DNA from: Lutraria lutraria
Taxonomy: Eukaryota > Mollusca > Bivalvia > Venerida > Mactridae
Assembly (NCBI GenBank): GCA_964023205.1
Contig: OZ026838.1
Coordinates: forward strand, 26,129,843 to 26,193,842
DNA length: 64,000 nt
Direction of reading: 5' to 3'
In this document: positions 1-12,043 of the stretch, piece after piece
Layout of the letters: each line of letters begins with the position of its first letter
How positions within the stretch are numbered: position 1 is the first letter of the stretch
The notes under the pieces: model-generated
Told to the model about the DNA's origin: nothing
Databases searched by the model: none
What the model saw: only the letters and a program-made list of their open reading frames with translations
Made by a program: the position numbers and the translations under genes

Positions 1-1183
1 CACTTTAACAACCTCTGATTGTTTAAAAAAACATCCTTTGAACTTGACACATTTATAAGACACTCTGTCTGGGTCACGATGACCTTGATTGTTGGACATA
101 AATTCCTGCACCTGCACTGTCAATCACTGGCACTGAGCCAAGTTTTACCTTTGCACATTTATTTAATCTTAAGTGTAAAGTATTGATTTTTACAACCCAA
201 AGTATAATTTAGTGGAGTTTGCAATTACAATTCTTGCATTAAGATTTTTTATTAATATTTAGTACATTGTATAATAAACCAGTGATGAAGTAGACATGTG
301 TCAAATCAGTAGCATTTCCCAATAACCTGTATGAAGACAGTGTACCAAGTTTATCTGATCTACTATCAGTATACAGTATGTATTTTGACTAGGGGGCTAT
401 GAAGTAAAGGGTTAACTCTTTACCAGTGTTAAAATGCACGACAGTACAAGTCTGAAGTCCGCAATCATACTTAACCATTTAATCATCATAAGCAATTCTT
501 CTTCTTGTCGAAAAACATAAAAATACTCTCAATAACAATAAAATAATACATCAACTGATCGCATTTCTTGACACAGAGACGTCCATATTGACTTTTTGTT
601 TGATGACCTTATTACCGCCTCTCGACCAATCAAATGCGAGATACGTAGTAACGCGGGAAATTCCTGCGTCAGTACTAAATTCCAATCAATGTGCGGACCA
701 TCTATCATTTGCAGAAATATCAAAACTGTGTTTTAAGAGATCTAATGCATTAAAATGCGGCACATTCATATAGCGGTGTTAATTTGGATTGAATGCAAAT
801 GGCGGTATGAACGATAAATTAACTTGACTGTAGAAGTTATATAAGTCATTAATGTAAAATGTTTTAAAGTCGCGGCATGCATTGTAAACAATAGTCTGGT
901 TCCCTGTCAACAAATGCCACACGGAAACAGAAGTGGAGGAGACACGCATGCGCAAGTATTGTTATTATCCGGGCATCGGCGGTAATAGCATCACCGCGGT
1001 AATAGGGGTACAAGGGATACTGCGTATTATGCGATGTCACTGCATCTTTACCACGCTTATACGAATGTCTTCAACATGCCATCAGCGCAGTGCTGGCGCT
1101 GTGAGAATGCAGTCCATGCCCATCAAGAACTTCTTGGGAACGTCGCCCTGTGTGCTCCATAGCAATGCCTAGGTTAGCTTAAG

Positions 1184-1292
1184 GTCTTCAGCGTACCCGG
1201 TTTACACTGTGATAGGACGGGTACGCTGAAGACAATGTCGTAAGGAAAGCTTACCAATAATCGTGTCAGGGATCTGACACGCTCGTATTGGT
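1184..1292. repeat. Two adjacent hairpin-forming inverted repeats
   Basis: A perfect 16-bp inverted repeat has arms at 1184-1199 (GTCTTCAGCGTACCCG) and 1218-1233 with an 18-nt loop. Right after it a second hairpin has a perfect 7-bp core (GTGTCAG at 1263-1269, CTGACAC at 1274-1280) extended outward by ACCAATA at 1254 and TATTGGT at 1286. They may be a degraded fold-back element or an RNA structure; no target-site duplication was found. Confidence 0.7.
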
Positions 1293-1495
1293 TTATCCAG
1301 CATGCAATGGGGTAAATTGAAGTATATCTTGACAGAAAAATATATAATCTTTTTATATGGAAAGTATCAAAGAGATAAACCTAGTTTTACACATAAAACG
1401 ACCTAAGAAGTTCAGGTAGGTCCATAATTTCATCACTACGCCGCCTTCTTCATGTGTATGTACACATGTCATGTTTTCTCAGCGGTTCGCACGAA

Positions 1496-1543
1496 TGACG
1501 TCATATGAGAACTCGCGAAGCTGTTAAGTTTCATGGCGGAAGT
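1496..1543 (+). promoter_or_regulatory. CRE-like and ETS-like motifs, candidate ESCO promoter
   Basis: A palindromic TGACGTCA (CRE/ATF type) lies at 1496-1503 and an ETS-type CGGAAGT at 1537-1543, in a locally CpG-containing stretch upstream of the ESCO gene. These are motif matches only. The distance of about 1.8 kb to the first coding exon would need a 5' untranslated exon, which the acceptor at 3337-3338 allows. Confidence 0.3.
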
Positions 1544-3342
1544 TAATGCAAAATTAATGCTATTTCGCAGAGAAAGAAGCAAATTTGTTGGCTGTATTGG
1601 TATTACAGTCATGGCGAAAGCCGTCGGACCATCGGACATGGCCGACGAGCGTTCATTTTGGGCCGATGAAACTGCAGTTTGTCAGTCCAAAAAGTCGGAC
1701 TTTATCATGCATATTTTTTTCTTACTCGCACTATACCGGTGTCAATATAAACATGTACACGTTGATGATGGATAAATGAAAATGTGTACGTGCGTGTTGT
1801 TGTTTTGAATCAACATTTCTCGATCTTGGTACTTTCATTTTACTAATCGATGTGTAGCGATGAAGTCAGAACATCACCGAATATAACTAATTATCATAAT
1901 CATGAATAAACGCCCGCTGTACGGTCCGAATCCGGTATTTGATAGTCATTCGGAGACGTATCTTAGTTCTTACGGAAAAAGCATAGAAATAAAACAAAAA
2001 TATTTTATGCTGCAGTGTGTCTAGTTTTTGAATTGGTTAAATTTAAAACATAAGATATGTTACTCTTGAAGATGATAGACTTTTTGTGCTTATGTCCAAT
2101 GTTACATGGTATTATTAATCAGAATAGTTAAAATAAATAATATGAAAATAGTAACACACAGAAATGATCACAATGAAGGCAACTGGACACACTTAAAATT
2201 GATGATGAAATAAATGAAATTCAACCCTTTCCAACTTTTTTCAAGTTATCAGATGGACAAACAATATTTTAGTAATATATTTTAAGAGATTATAAATATA
2301 TTTATTTATGATGTGTATACCATGATTATGCACATGTAAAATAAAAAAAACTTGGTCAGTGTGAGCCCTGAATGTAACACCTGTAAGGCAATAAAGTGTC
2401 TTTAATGGAAGGATATTGTTTTAAAAACCATCCTTTTAATTGTCAATATTTTACTCTAGATTTTTTTTCGGTCTGATGGATTCTCATCCGGTCTGACAGA
2501 TCCTGTAAGCCTGTCAGACCGAATGTCCTACTGAGTCCAAAATCCTTTCATCATGACTGGTATTGTAACTTTGTAAAGGGTATTAAGTGATAGTGAAATA
2601 ATTGTTTTATCAATTTATGGCCAACTTTTATTTGAAAAAAGATATTTTCGTAATAAAGCAACGTTACAATAATGTGTGTTATTTTGGTAAGGTTTCGTAA
2701 GGGGCCTGATCCAAAACTTCAATGCCGCATAAAAAGCAAAAAAAATATTTAAAAGCGGCTTTTAAAGTTTTGGAAGCCAGAACTATGCCTAGGTCAATGT
2801 AAGGACGACGTGACAACTCCATTTCACGAAAAATGTCTGATTTTTTCTTGCAATCTCACGACGCATTGGAAATTTAAACAATGCAGTGGAAAGGCGGCAT
2901 AGTGTAACACATGGGTATAACTTGCTATATACATATTTTGAACAAAGCAAAGAATACTGACTAATTTAGTAATTAATGTATACATAGAAATTAGAACTGT
3001 GTGTTGAATGCAATATTGTCTACTCTCAATCGCCTTACTGTTGGGTTTACTCTTTCGCAAAGTGTCATCCCGACACTTGCTACACATATTCCGAATAATG
3101 TATTGGACAATTCTGACTAATTAATGAATAGGTAGATCATAGAAATCAGAACTATGTACTTTCAACTGTCAGGCTAACTCTGTTGCAGCATTGTTGAATG
3201 TTAGCCTACAGTGCTTGAGTTACTGGGTTATGTTTCACTGCTTCACCAAATTCAGTTGTATCCGGCAACATGCCATCAGCACAGTGACATACTGAAAGGA
3301 CTGAATTTCCAATGCTAATTTTTATTTTGTTGTTTTAGATTT

Positions 3343-6300
3343 ATGATGGCCAAGGGTAGAGTAACAAGGAAAGCAGTATCTAGTAGAAGTAAGAAAAGTG
3401 CTGCCACTTCAGATGCAGTTACTACTAAAAGCTTTTACAGTAAACGTGCTCAAAGTAATTCACCACTAGCGTATCTACATAAGAGAAGAAAGATTGCCAC
3501 TGATCATGATGAAAATGTTGACATCAGTGAACAATCTATGAAAGAAAGCTCTGGATATGATTTTCATTCTTCTGATTCTGGAGAAAATGAGAGGGGGAGG
3601 TCAGTTCTTCGACAAAAAAATATGAAACAAGCAAAACAGAGAAAATCTAGTCTGGACATAGTGACTGTGAAGTCAAGGAGAACTGCGAGTTCAAGTAAAA
3701 TTGTAAGTAAGGCTAGTGCATCTACAAAGAAAGTTGACAAAGAAATAGAACAGACTGAAGATGAGGTGAAATCTACACCAGTCTCAAAGAAGAAAAAGTT
3801 CTTTAAGACACGTTCTCCTGCATCAGCAGATCGATCGTTTGGTAACATTGTGATAAAGAAAGGGTTTGATGTGAAATTTTATCCAAAAAGGCTAAATGTT
3901 GGTGGAAGTGCAAAGAAAACCAAGAAAACTGAAGTTAAAGCGAAGCCAAAACTTGTAAAAACAGTACCTGCTAAAAATGTTATGCGTGTTTATGAATGTG
4001 ATTTTTGGAAATCAGATGGGACAAACGGTGATAGACCAAATTCTGCTGAAGAGAGTGACTCTGGGCTGTGCATATCTAGTGCTCCTACTGACAGTTATTC
4101 TAACAATCCAGATGAAACAGAATCACCCGTGTTATTTGGACATGAGAAAACCAACAGTGATTCAGACAGTGCATCAACTGAAACTCTCAGTCTTATTGGT
4201 GTAGGATCAGATGATTTGTTCTCTAACAGTGGAAGAAGCACACCTATACACCAACATATTGATTCTATGTCTCAGAGTCGGACTCAATCAGAAACCACAC
4301 CAGTTCACGCAATTAATGCTTCAGAGCCTCATAAATCTGAGCAATCAGAACCTTCTAGTGAAGAAACTCCACCACAGACAAAATTCTTTCCTATATTTAC
4401 AAAAGGAAGAGATCAAGCAAAATCTAGTCAGGATAGTTCATCAAGGTAGGTAATTAAAAGAGTAGTCTAAACAAGTGCCAGTTACATCTCAGTGTAATAC
4501 ATTATGTATTATACAGTCACACCTGTGAACAAAGGTAACCCTTTGGAAAGATACAATGTGGCCTTTGTAATTGACAGGTGGCCCTTATTCGGAGGTCATT
4601 ATGAGGTCAACTATGACAGTTTTCAAAAGAATGGCCTTTACTCACAGGGTGGCCTTTATTTGGAGGTGGCCACCAACACTGTTATCTGTATTTATATGAG
4701 TAAATATAAGATATTAAGAAAACGTGACTGCTGTGTGATTGAAGTAACTACTGTTTATGATAATTTTCATTATAGCATTAAAATCTAGACACAAATACAG
4801 CATGTATTCATTTGGCTATTTTCAATTGTATTTTATATGATAAGTTGCATGTATTTAAGTGTACATTTCATTAAATGTCACAGTATTGTCTGCTTTCTGT
4901 ACATTAATGATTGTATATTTTTTAAGGTCAAAGGTATCTCCACGGGTATCAAGGTCTCTTTCAAGTTCTTTGAATAACTCTCCATTGTTGAAGTATGTGA
5001 AGAGTAAAGATGGTTTGGAGCAGATGATAATTGTAGGTTATATTTATATGTTGTCTTTGTAAAATATCAATTTTGACATTTATCAGCCCAGTGATCAACT
5101 TTATTCATCATACAACTAATCTTTAAATCAGCCATTCAAGATCTCCTTACATATCAGCTTAGTTTACAGAGTTCTCAGTTAAGTTTGTAACTAGCAAGCC
5201 CAAGACCTAGCCTTACAGGCCTGCTTGGGGTGTCTAGACATTTTTCCAGCAATACTTTTAAAACTTTGAGATTTCCAACCGACCCTAACTCATTTCTAAG
5301 TGGCTAAATCAGCCAGCCGCCAGTTGTTATTGAAAACCCTGAGTTTACCTTGTCTTTTTGGCATTATTGTTGGTTGACATAGTTAATCATTTTCCTTGTT
5401 ATCTACAGGATGCTGGACAGAAAAGGTTTGGAGCTACACGATGTGACACTTGTGGTATGGTATACACAATGTCAGAACCTGCAGATGAAGCAGAACATCT
5501 TAAATTCCATCAGAGTCTTCTGAATGCATTGAACTTTCCGGTAAATGATCTGTATATATTTAATGAAATTTTTCTTTCAGAATTCTGGAGCAAATAAAAA
5601 AAACTTAAGAACCATTTAGCTGTAATAAAGAATACTGTAATGTGTGTTTTTGACACGTTTTTCATTTTACACCAAAAATTGGGTGTGTCTTAAACTTAGA
5701 TGTAGAACTCAGTCCAATTTTTTCCATGATTACTAACAAGCAAAATTAGGTCACATTGAGTTTCTTTGTTTACTGGTGACGATATCTACTAGATGGTGTA
5801 TTGAAATAACTAAGAAAATGAATCATACATAATGTTCATCTAAAAACTTTCAGTTCTGTACTTCTCCAAGTCAAGGAGTTTGAAATCAGCAACAAAATTT
5901 GCCAACCATTCCACTAATAAGAGGACCTCAAGGACATAATTATCAATAGTTTTGTTTGAGTTTTCTCTTCTTTTAATCTGTGCCCCAATTCAGTAGTATA
6001 TATAAGCAGATTTATTATCATTAGTTTATAACTGTATCATAGGGATGGAAGAAGGAGCGTGTTGTCCAAGAATATGTTGACACCGGTAGTCGTATTATAA
6101 TGGTGACAGATGATGATCCAAAATATGCCACAAAAAAGGTAACACCATGCTCTTAAATTCTCCTTGAAGCAGAATAATGATTAAAATTTATCTATCCACT
6201 GGACATCTTTGAATTATAAACTAATTATTGACAAATTTTGCTTGTTAAAGTCCCATTAGCTTTTTGTTATAAAAAAATATGCAAAAAACAAGCAATTGAT

Positions 6301-8989
6301 AATATTATCCCAAGATAATAATTACCGATGAAACGAGCCCTTTTTCTTCGAAAAACACTCATTTCACTGTGATTTTTGCTTTTGTAAACTGGAAATATAT
6401 AGAGCGCGTGACGTCACTTTATGGCGTGTGCATAACATGACTACGGGGAAAACATAGCTGTTCTATAAATAGTATTTTTCTCAATGATATTGAAAAAAAT
6501 ACGATAGTCGTTTTAAAAACATTTCTTCATGCTATAAAGTATGCACGGGAGGAATACACACTGAATTCCTATGTTATAGGGCAAACAGAAACTATTACGA
6601 CCGATAAATTTATTTGCTTATGGGACTTTAAAAGAATCTATTAAGTACAAATTTGTACAATGTTTCTTTTTCACTGCCTTAAAATAATGAATGTGCAAAA
6701 ATTAATTTTGTTGTGTAATGTAAGTCATTTATACTGGATATTGTTCACAGTACCATGAAATACTGTCAGAATATTTTCTGTATGAAACTGTTTTATATTC
6801 AGGTTGAAGACATCAATAGAATAATGGGACAAGAACTGGGCTTCCCAGAACCAGAATTAAGTTTTAGAAATTTTTATAAGGTATATTTGGTTCCTCATTT
6901 ACAAAAAAGTCTTATTACATTGGGGGGGGGGGGGTCTGATTTGTGGCCAAAATCCAGCCCCATTCCCTTGTCTGAAAAGTATGCTTTCCCCCTAAATTCC
7001 TAAAAAAAGTCTCCATCAGTAGAATTTCATTTAAATGTGTTATTGTTTCCCTTTTCCCCTCAAGACGCCACTTTTCCCATAAAGTTGGGGAAAAAATGCA
7101 TTCAGTTTTTGGAACATTCAGTAAAACTTAAAAAGTTCAAGTCAGGATTTCTATGATGGATATAAAAGCATTCTGTAAGATATCCACTGTTGCCTTTAAT
7201 TGACAATTTAATACAAGTGTTCACTTTAGAAAGAAACAACCCTTTGTTTTTCTTATGCTTTAATGGCATTATTCTGAGACTGAATTTTTCAAGTTGTTTA
7301 CTTTTTTCAGGCCTTCTTGTATATATCAGAAGATAAGAAAATCCAAGGGTGTTGCGTATCAGAACCAGTTCGGGAGGTATGTTAACATAATATTACTATG
7401 GTAATACAGTCAGGCTTTCCTGTGTTACTTACTTAATTCTCTTCATCCCTTCAGGAACATAGGGCCTTCATTACAGTCTTCCACCCTGTTCGATCTTGTG
7501 GCTTGGCCTTGCCCCAGGACATCCCTTGACACCGGAGTTCTGTATCTAGTGTTCTTCTCTAAGTTGTAAAAGATACTATATGTTCAGTTTATTGATCTTA
7601 TTTCTTATGTGATTCGAACCAGCAGTTAGTAATTTCAATATGGTCGTTTTGACGAATACAATTTGGAAGATTTTTAAACAAATTTAAAATAGGTTCAATA
7701 TTTTTGTTTGTTGTAGGGATATAGAGTTTTACCTGAAGATACAAATGAATCTCAGAACCATCCTGGACGTCGACCATGGTGTTGTAGTGATAAACCTGAA
7801 GTTGCTGTTATTGGTATCAGTCGTATATGGGTGTATAGTCAAGCTAGGAAGAAAGGCATAGCTACAAAATTACTGGATTGTGTTAGGTAACTCAAAACCA
7901 ATGCAACTTTATGTTAAACTTTATTTTGGTCTTTGCTTTATATTCATGTTATACCAGTGGGTTTAACGCAGTTTTTCAACAGTTATAATTCCTCTGCTTT
8001 TATTTTATTTTTTTACCACCTCCACTCTCTCTCCTTATTGAGAGTGGGGGTGTCTAGTGATTCCAGAGTCTGTCTGTCTAAATATCCATTCAGCTGTCTA
8101 CATTTCTGGTCCTGTATGTAACTTGTCGTTCATGGTTGGATTTTTTTTTTTAAAAGACTAGACTCATATGACCAGCAAGTTATGACAGTGTGTCAAATAT
8201 AAGGTCTGTAATTCTTCCCTACTTATTCGCGAATGTGTCTAAGCTCACTTTTTACCTATATTTCTTGGCATGACGTATTAATTATTCAGAAGAAATTCCT
8301 CATTCTATTGGATGATTCAGAGGAAACTCTTCCTTCCATTGGGTGAAATCTACAAGCGTAGAAAAATTAAGACCACGTCAACTTATAGCGAGTCTGCATT
8401 GTTTAATGTGTACTTCTTGTGGTTGTAAAATTTGTAAAGTAAAAATGTACGAAAATGTATCTGCGGTCGAAATAAAGTTTTCTTGACAAACGTTTTACAT
8501 TTATTTGAATTAATATACAGTAGCCGATGGTATGAGTATAAATGCGTAATTTATTTAGCTGACCTAATATCAACATTTTAATATGCGACCTAATTGGACT
8601 GCTAGGTGATAAGTGGTGTTCAGACGGTACTACAATGGCAATTTAGGAATAAAATAAAAATCATGCATCATAACATCAAAAACAGTTCGCGACTGTCTTT
8701 TTAAAGACATTTCTAGTTAAATTTAATGCTGTATTTATTTTTCTTCTCTTGTATTGAAAGAGTTTCTGTATTGAATTTTAGTATAATTGCTAAGATACTA
8801 AATCTAATTTGATTGATTCTAATTGAAAGTTCATTATGATTCTTTTTTTTCTATTTCAGACAAAGGTCAATATATGGTACTGTTATACCTAAACGTAAAA
8901 TGGCTTTCTCTGATCCAACTTCTGATGGGAGATGCCTTGCATCAAGATATTGTGGAACACCAAATTTTCTTGTGTACAAGTTTGGATAG
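3343..8989 (+). CDS. ESCO: ESCO1/2-type N-acetyltransferase (cohesin acetyltransferase)
   Basis: Coding exons: 3343-4445, 4927-5032, 5409-5540, 6043-6138, 6803-6880, 7311-7376, 7717-7886, 8860-8989; phases join exactly to 626 aa. By homology the nuclear enzyme acetylates the cohesin subunit SMC3 during S phase to establish sister-chromatid cohesion. The first exon encodes a long, basic, Ser/Lys-rich, probably disordered region of about 367 residues, as in the family, with a short FFPIF motif near its end. Next come a C2H2 zinc finger (C415, C418, H433, H437) and a GNAT domain with RIWV (563-566), the acetyl-CoA loop RKKGIA (571-576) and FSDP, whose D602 corresponds to the catalytic Asp of human ESCO1. 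The protein ends in NFLVYKFG, as expected. An acceptor just 5' of the ATG indicates a 5' UTR exon. Whether it is ESCO1 or ESCO2 cannot be decided; invertebrates usually have one. Confidence 0.95.
4514..4688 (+). mobile_element. MITE family A copy 1 (TA-flanked, CAGTCAAACCTG ends)
   Basis: Within ESCO intron 1 (between coding exons 1 and 2). It starts TA-CAGTCACACCTGTGAAC, contains the family's internal GGCCTTTATT motifs, and ends in a decayed CTG-TA. Full-length relatives lie at 19205, 48821, 49326 and 63784. About 175 bp, TA duplication, no coding capacity: a non-autonomous Tc1/mariner-type element by inference. Confidence 0.8.
6249..6627. mobile_element. TTAA-flanked inverted-repeat element 1 (379 bp)
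   Basis: In the ESCO intron between 6138 and 6803. Both sides carry TTAA (6245-6248 and 6628-6631). The ends are inverted repeats: AGTCCCATTAGC on the left and GCTTATGGGACT on the right (one mismatch). TTAA duplication is typical of piggyBac and Kolobok elements. No ORF is present, so this is a non-autonomous derivative. Confidence 0.75.
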
Positions 8990-9468
8990 ATAAAGACAAA
9001 AAGCCTGATATGATTTTTTTCTATTTTAAACTATAATTGCCCTTTTCAAGAGGTGGTTGTACAATTGCTTGGAGGAGCACTTGGCTTCCAGAGAAGTAGA
9101 TCGTGAATTTGATGCATTTGCAAATCTTCCTCTTTTTAGTGTTATTTTCATGCGTTTTTTTTCCGATCTTGAAGAATCATGTCTGTTATGAATTACCTGA
9201 TAGCTGTCAATGATTCCTTCAAGACATCACATTGATGATTACTTCATTCATAATTCATTGTTTTATTCTTGTGTTGGTGAATTGATAAATTACATTGCAG
9301 TACATCTATTTGCTATAAATTGTGATGAAATTGTGTACTAAAGAGAAAGGTGTAAATTAACATTCAGTGTGCGTGAATTAACAAATATGTATTGTTAATC
9401 AATTTATTTTAGTTTTGAACAAACATTAATTCTGACATTTAACTGCTGTATTTTACCACTGTCTCACC

Positions 9469-9474
9469 AATAAA
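9469..9474 (+). terminator. Candidate polyadenylation signal of ESCO (AATAAA)
   Basis: First canonical AATAAA after the ESCO stop codon, 480 nt downstream. Alternative AATAAA hexamers occur further on near 10940 and 11185, so the true site is uncertain. Confidence 0.4.
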
Positions 9475-11254
9475 AGTTAGTACTGAAATGCTGTTAAAAC
9501 TTAGCTTTAAATATAAATTTTGTTTTTACCCTTTTTAGTAGAATTTAAGCCGTTTTTCTACAACTTAGTGCATTCAACATCATGTTGAATCAAAACACAG
9601 CCTCCAGACTACTTTCTGGTGTGAGATTCATTTGCCTTAAAGTCATAAAATATGCAAAGGTACACTTTTTCATGTTTACATTAAATACACTTAATTTGTC
9701 ATATTTTTGTCCAAATTTGTTAGTGTAATCCACATGGTTATTAAATTAATTACATTTAACAAATTTGTAATTTAAATTATTGGAAATTTTTTAGTTTTTG
9801 GGTTTTTACCATTATCCAGTTTTATGTTTGTGTCCCTGTGTTTTTTACTTAGAATGATATATTGTGAAACAAATCTACTGCAATTAATCATGTTAATGAC
9901 TTAGAAGGTTCTCCAGCATTCCTAGTTTTTACGACTTTGTAGTTTCCTTTTGCCATTTGTTGGGGACAGTTTGCTTTTAAGTTGAGTATTTACTTACAAA
10001 AAGTAGTATTGCAAGTTTTGCCATGTCTTGTTGTTAACAGTTAAATAACTAGTTGAATATTTGTATAGTTAAGTAACTATAAGATTTGGTAGATCAATTT
10101 GATGTCTTATTACAAATCATGTCATACTTAAAGTTTAATACTTAATTGATAGTATTAATAACAATTAGTAATTCATGATTACTTTTCTTCATTATATCTG
10201 TTTGTCAGAGGCATTAAGTGTTGTGTTTTTTAATTGTAATTTGTTTTATTATATTATTATTTTTTTTTTTTTTTGCTTGAATTTTGTATCATGTGAAGAC
10301 ACACACTCATTTTTTTTAGGAAATAGAGTGACTCGGGTACTCAATATTTTCCTTGTAAAAAGCTTGATTTTACTTTTTGTAATACATTGTATCTGTTAAG
10401 TATTATTTATAACATAAGAAATATGTATTTATTTTGTATTTGAATAGAATGTGCTGGTTTATTTTACCATTTAATTTAGTTACCCACTCAAAATGCTGAG
10501 CTTTAAATCTGATTTTTTTTGCAATTGTCACATTAGACAATTAGGTCAAGTAGTTGTGGGTTGATTCTCGGCTCCGCCTATCTATATTTCAGGGATGCTG
10601 TTTTAGCATCTCCATCCCCACCATCAAGCCAAATACTAGTTAAGGAAATCACAGGAAAGGGTTGAACCATGTTCTCCTGTATCTTATCTCCCCTCTGGGA
10701 CAGATGTTAAACAACAGATAAACATATCAATAGATTTGTAGAAGCTTGGAGTTGATACTAAGATTTGGGTTATTTAACTGTAAAAGATGATCATATTCTT
10801 TAATCTCTACTGAAGGGATTTTTCCTCAATTCAAGTAGAGTTGGGATGTATTTTACACATGGAAAACATCAAATGTTGGATCAGACTCTCGTTAATATAC
10901 AATTTTTATTTTGAATGTATTATTAGATAATGATATTAAATAAAATATCATGTGTCCATGTTTATTCTAAATATGTTTAATTTCTTGCTTTTTATTTTCA
11001 AAATTAAATAAGTTAGAATGAACGTATAAATTTACAGTGGAATTCTCTTTGTTATTTTATTTTATTTCATATATATATGTTTCTTGTATCACGAAAATAG
11101 TACCAAGTTGAAACTACAATGTATTTGATTAAAAAAGTATTTTGAAGTGTTACATATAATTTTGAATGGGAACGTGAAAATGTAATAAAACAGTGTTCAA
11201 AGTTTCCTTTTTGTTAGTTGTTTGTGACATGAAGATGTTGATATAGCTCCAGTT

Positions 11255-11470
11255 TAATCCTTACTTTGCAGTATACTGAACAAGAGGTTGTGATTTCAAG
11301 CCCTGGGCAAGGCTCGCACTGTCTGTGTTGAATTTGATAGGAGGTATTACATCCTATGTTAAATTGTCCTCCGCCACTGAAATATATGGAGTAGCTTGGT
11401 AGTTGCTTGCAGATAGGATGTGGTTAGTACTGGTTAAGACCTAAATAAAGTCCAGTGAAGCTGGTTAGGT
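11255..11470 (+). repeat. SINE-like repeat (same family as 51371-51650)
   Basis: Contains a decayed tRNA-like B box (GATTTCAAGCCCTGGGC) followed by a body that is the reverse complement of the repeats at 51371-51650 and 62156-62335, including GTAGCTTGGTAGTTGCTTGC and the end motif AAGCTGGTTAGG. Its tRNA-like head is incomplete, suggesting an old copy. Confidence 0.55.
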
Positions 11471-12043
11471 TAACTACACGCCAGGATATCACTGAAATAA
11501 TGTAAATGGCATTAAATCTAAAGAAAGAAAGAAATACTTTGCAATAAGAAATGCCATGATTCCACTAACGATCCTAAAAAATGGAAGGTCCACAAAACAA
11601 GCTTGGTGATATGTACAGTTCATATGATAATGAAAATATGTGCAGGAAAACATTAGACTGATCATGGTTAGTGGAAAGAATAGGGTCAAGTAAGGCGAAA
11701 TCTTGATCTTTGTACACCTCGTGAATTGTATGAAGTGAGTGCATGGAGGAAAATTTCTGTTAATTGGGTATGCGTATAAATATTAATTGAGAACGGTCTT
11801 AATTGGGAAAACTGAACTTTCGACAGTTATTTGGAATGATAGACAATTGAAAGCAGCTACAACTTGTGCTGAAAATTCATTTTCTACACATAATGTTAAG
11901 GTGATGTACTACATACGTTATCAAGATACTCTCAAATCTATGGTATCTATCATTCATCCTGCAAAGGCAGGCATGTTATTAACTAAGTCATTGTTAATCA
12001 TTAAAGTCAATTGTATAAACACTTATAGCGAGTATATTCCGCA

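Larger units (their letters stand above)
1..3338. other. Upstream/intergenic DNA left of the ESCO gene
   Basis: No open reading frame here looks like a conserved protein. The stretch holds CpG-containing DNA at about 900-1550 with inverted repeats and promoter-like motifs (listed separately), a small inverted repeat at 2489-2521 (11-bp arms ending in CGGTCTGACAG), and otherwise AT-rich sequence. The first ESCO coding exon is preceded by a splice acceptor, so a 5' untranslated exon and the promoter should lie here. I could not fix its position. Confidence 0.6.
8990..12043. other. ESCO 3' UTR and intergenic DNA
   Basis: AT-rich sequence with long T runs (for example near 10259-10275) and no supported coding exon. 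The ESCO 3' UTR probably occupies the first part; a polyadenylation signal is noted at 9469. SINE-like sequence lies at about 10540-10720 and 11255-11470. The 91-aa ORF at 11787-12062 resembles nothing I recognise. Confidence 0.6.

Noticed and set aside
1533..1775. 80-aa ORF starting ATGGCGGAAG in the putative promoter region
   Set aside because: The start context looks gene-like, but the rest shows no conserved sequence and no good splice partner could be found; the motif may simply be an ETS site.
6922..6934. Run of 13 G (and 11 G at 45163-45173) as G-quadruplex candidates
   Set aside because: Simple homopolymers close to exons but without the spaced G-tracts of a regulatory quadruplex; also prone to length error.
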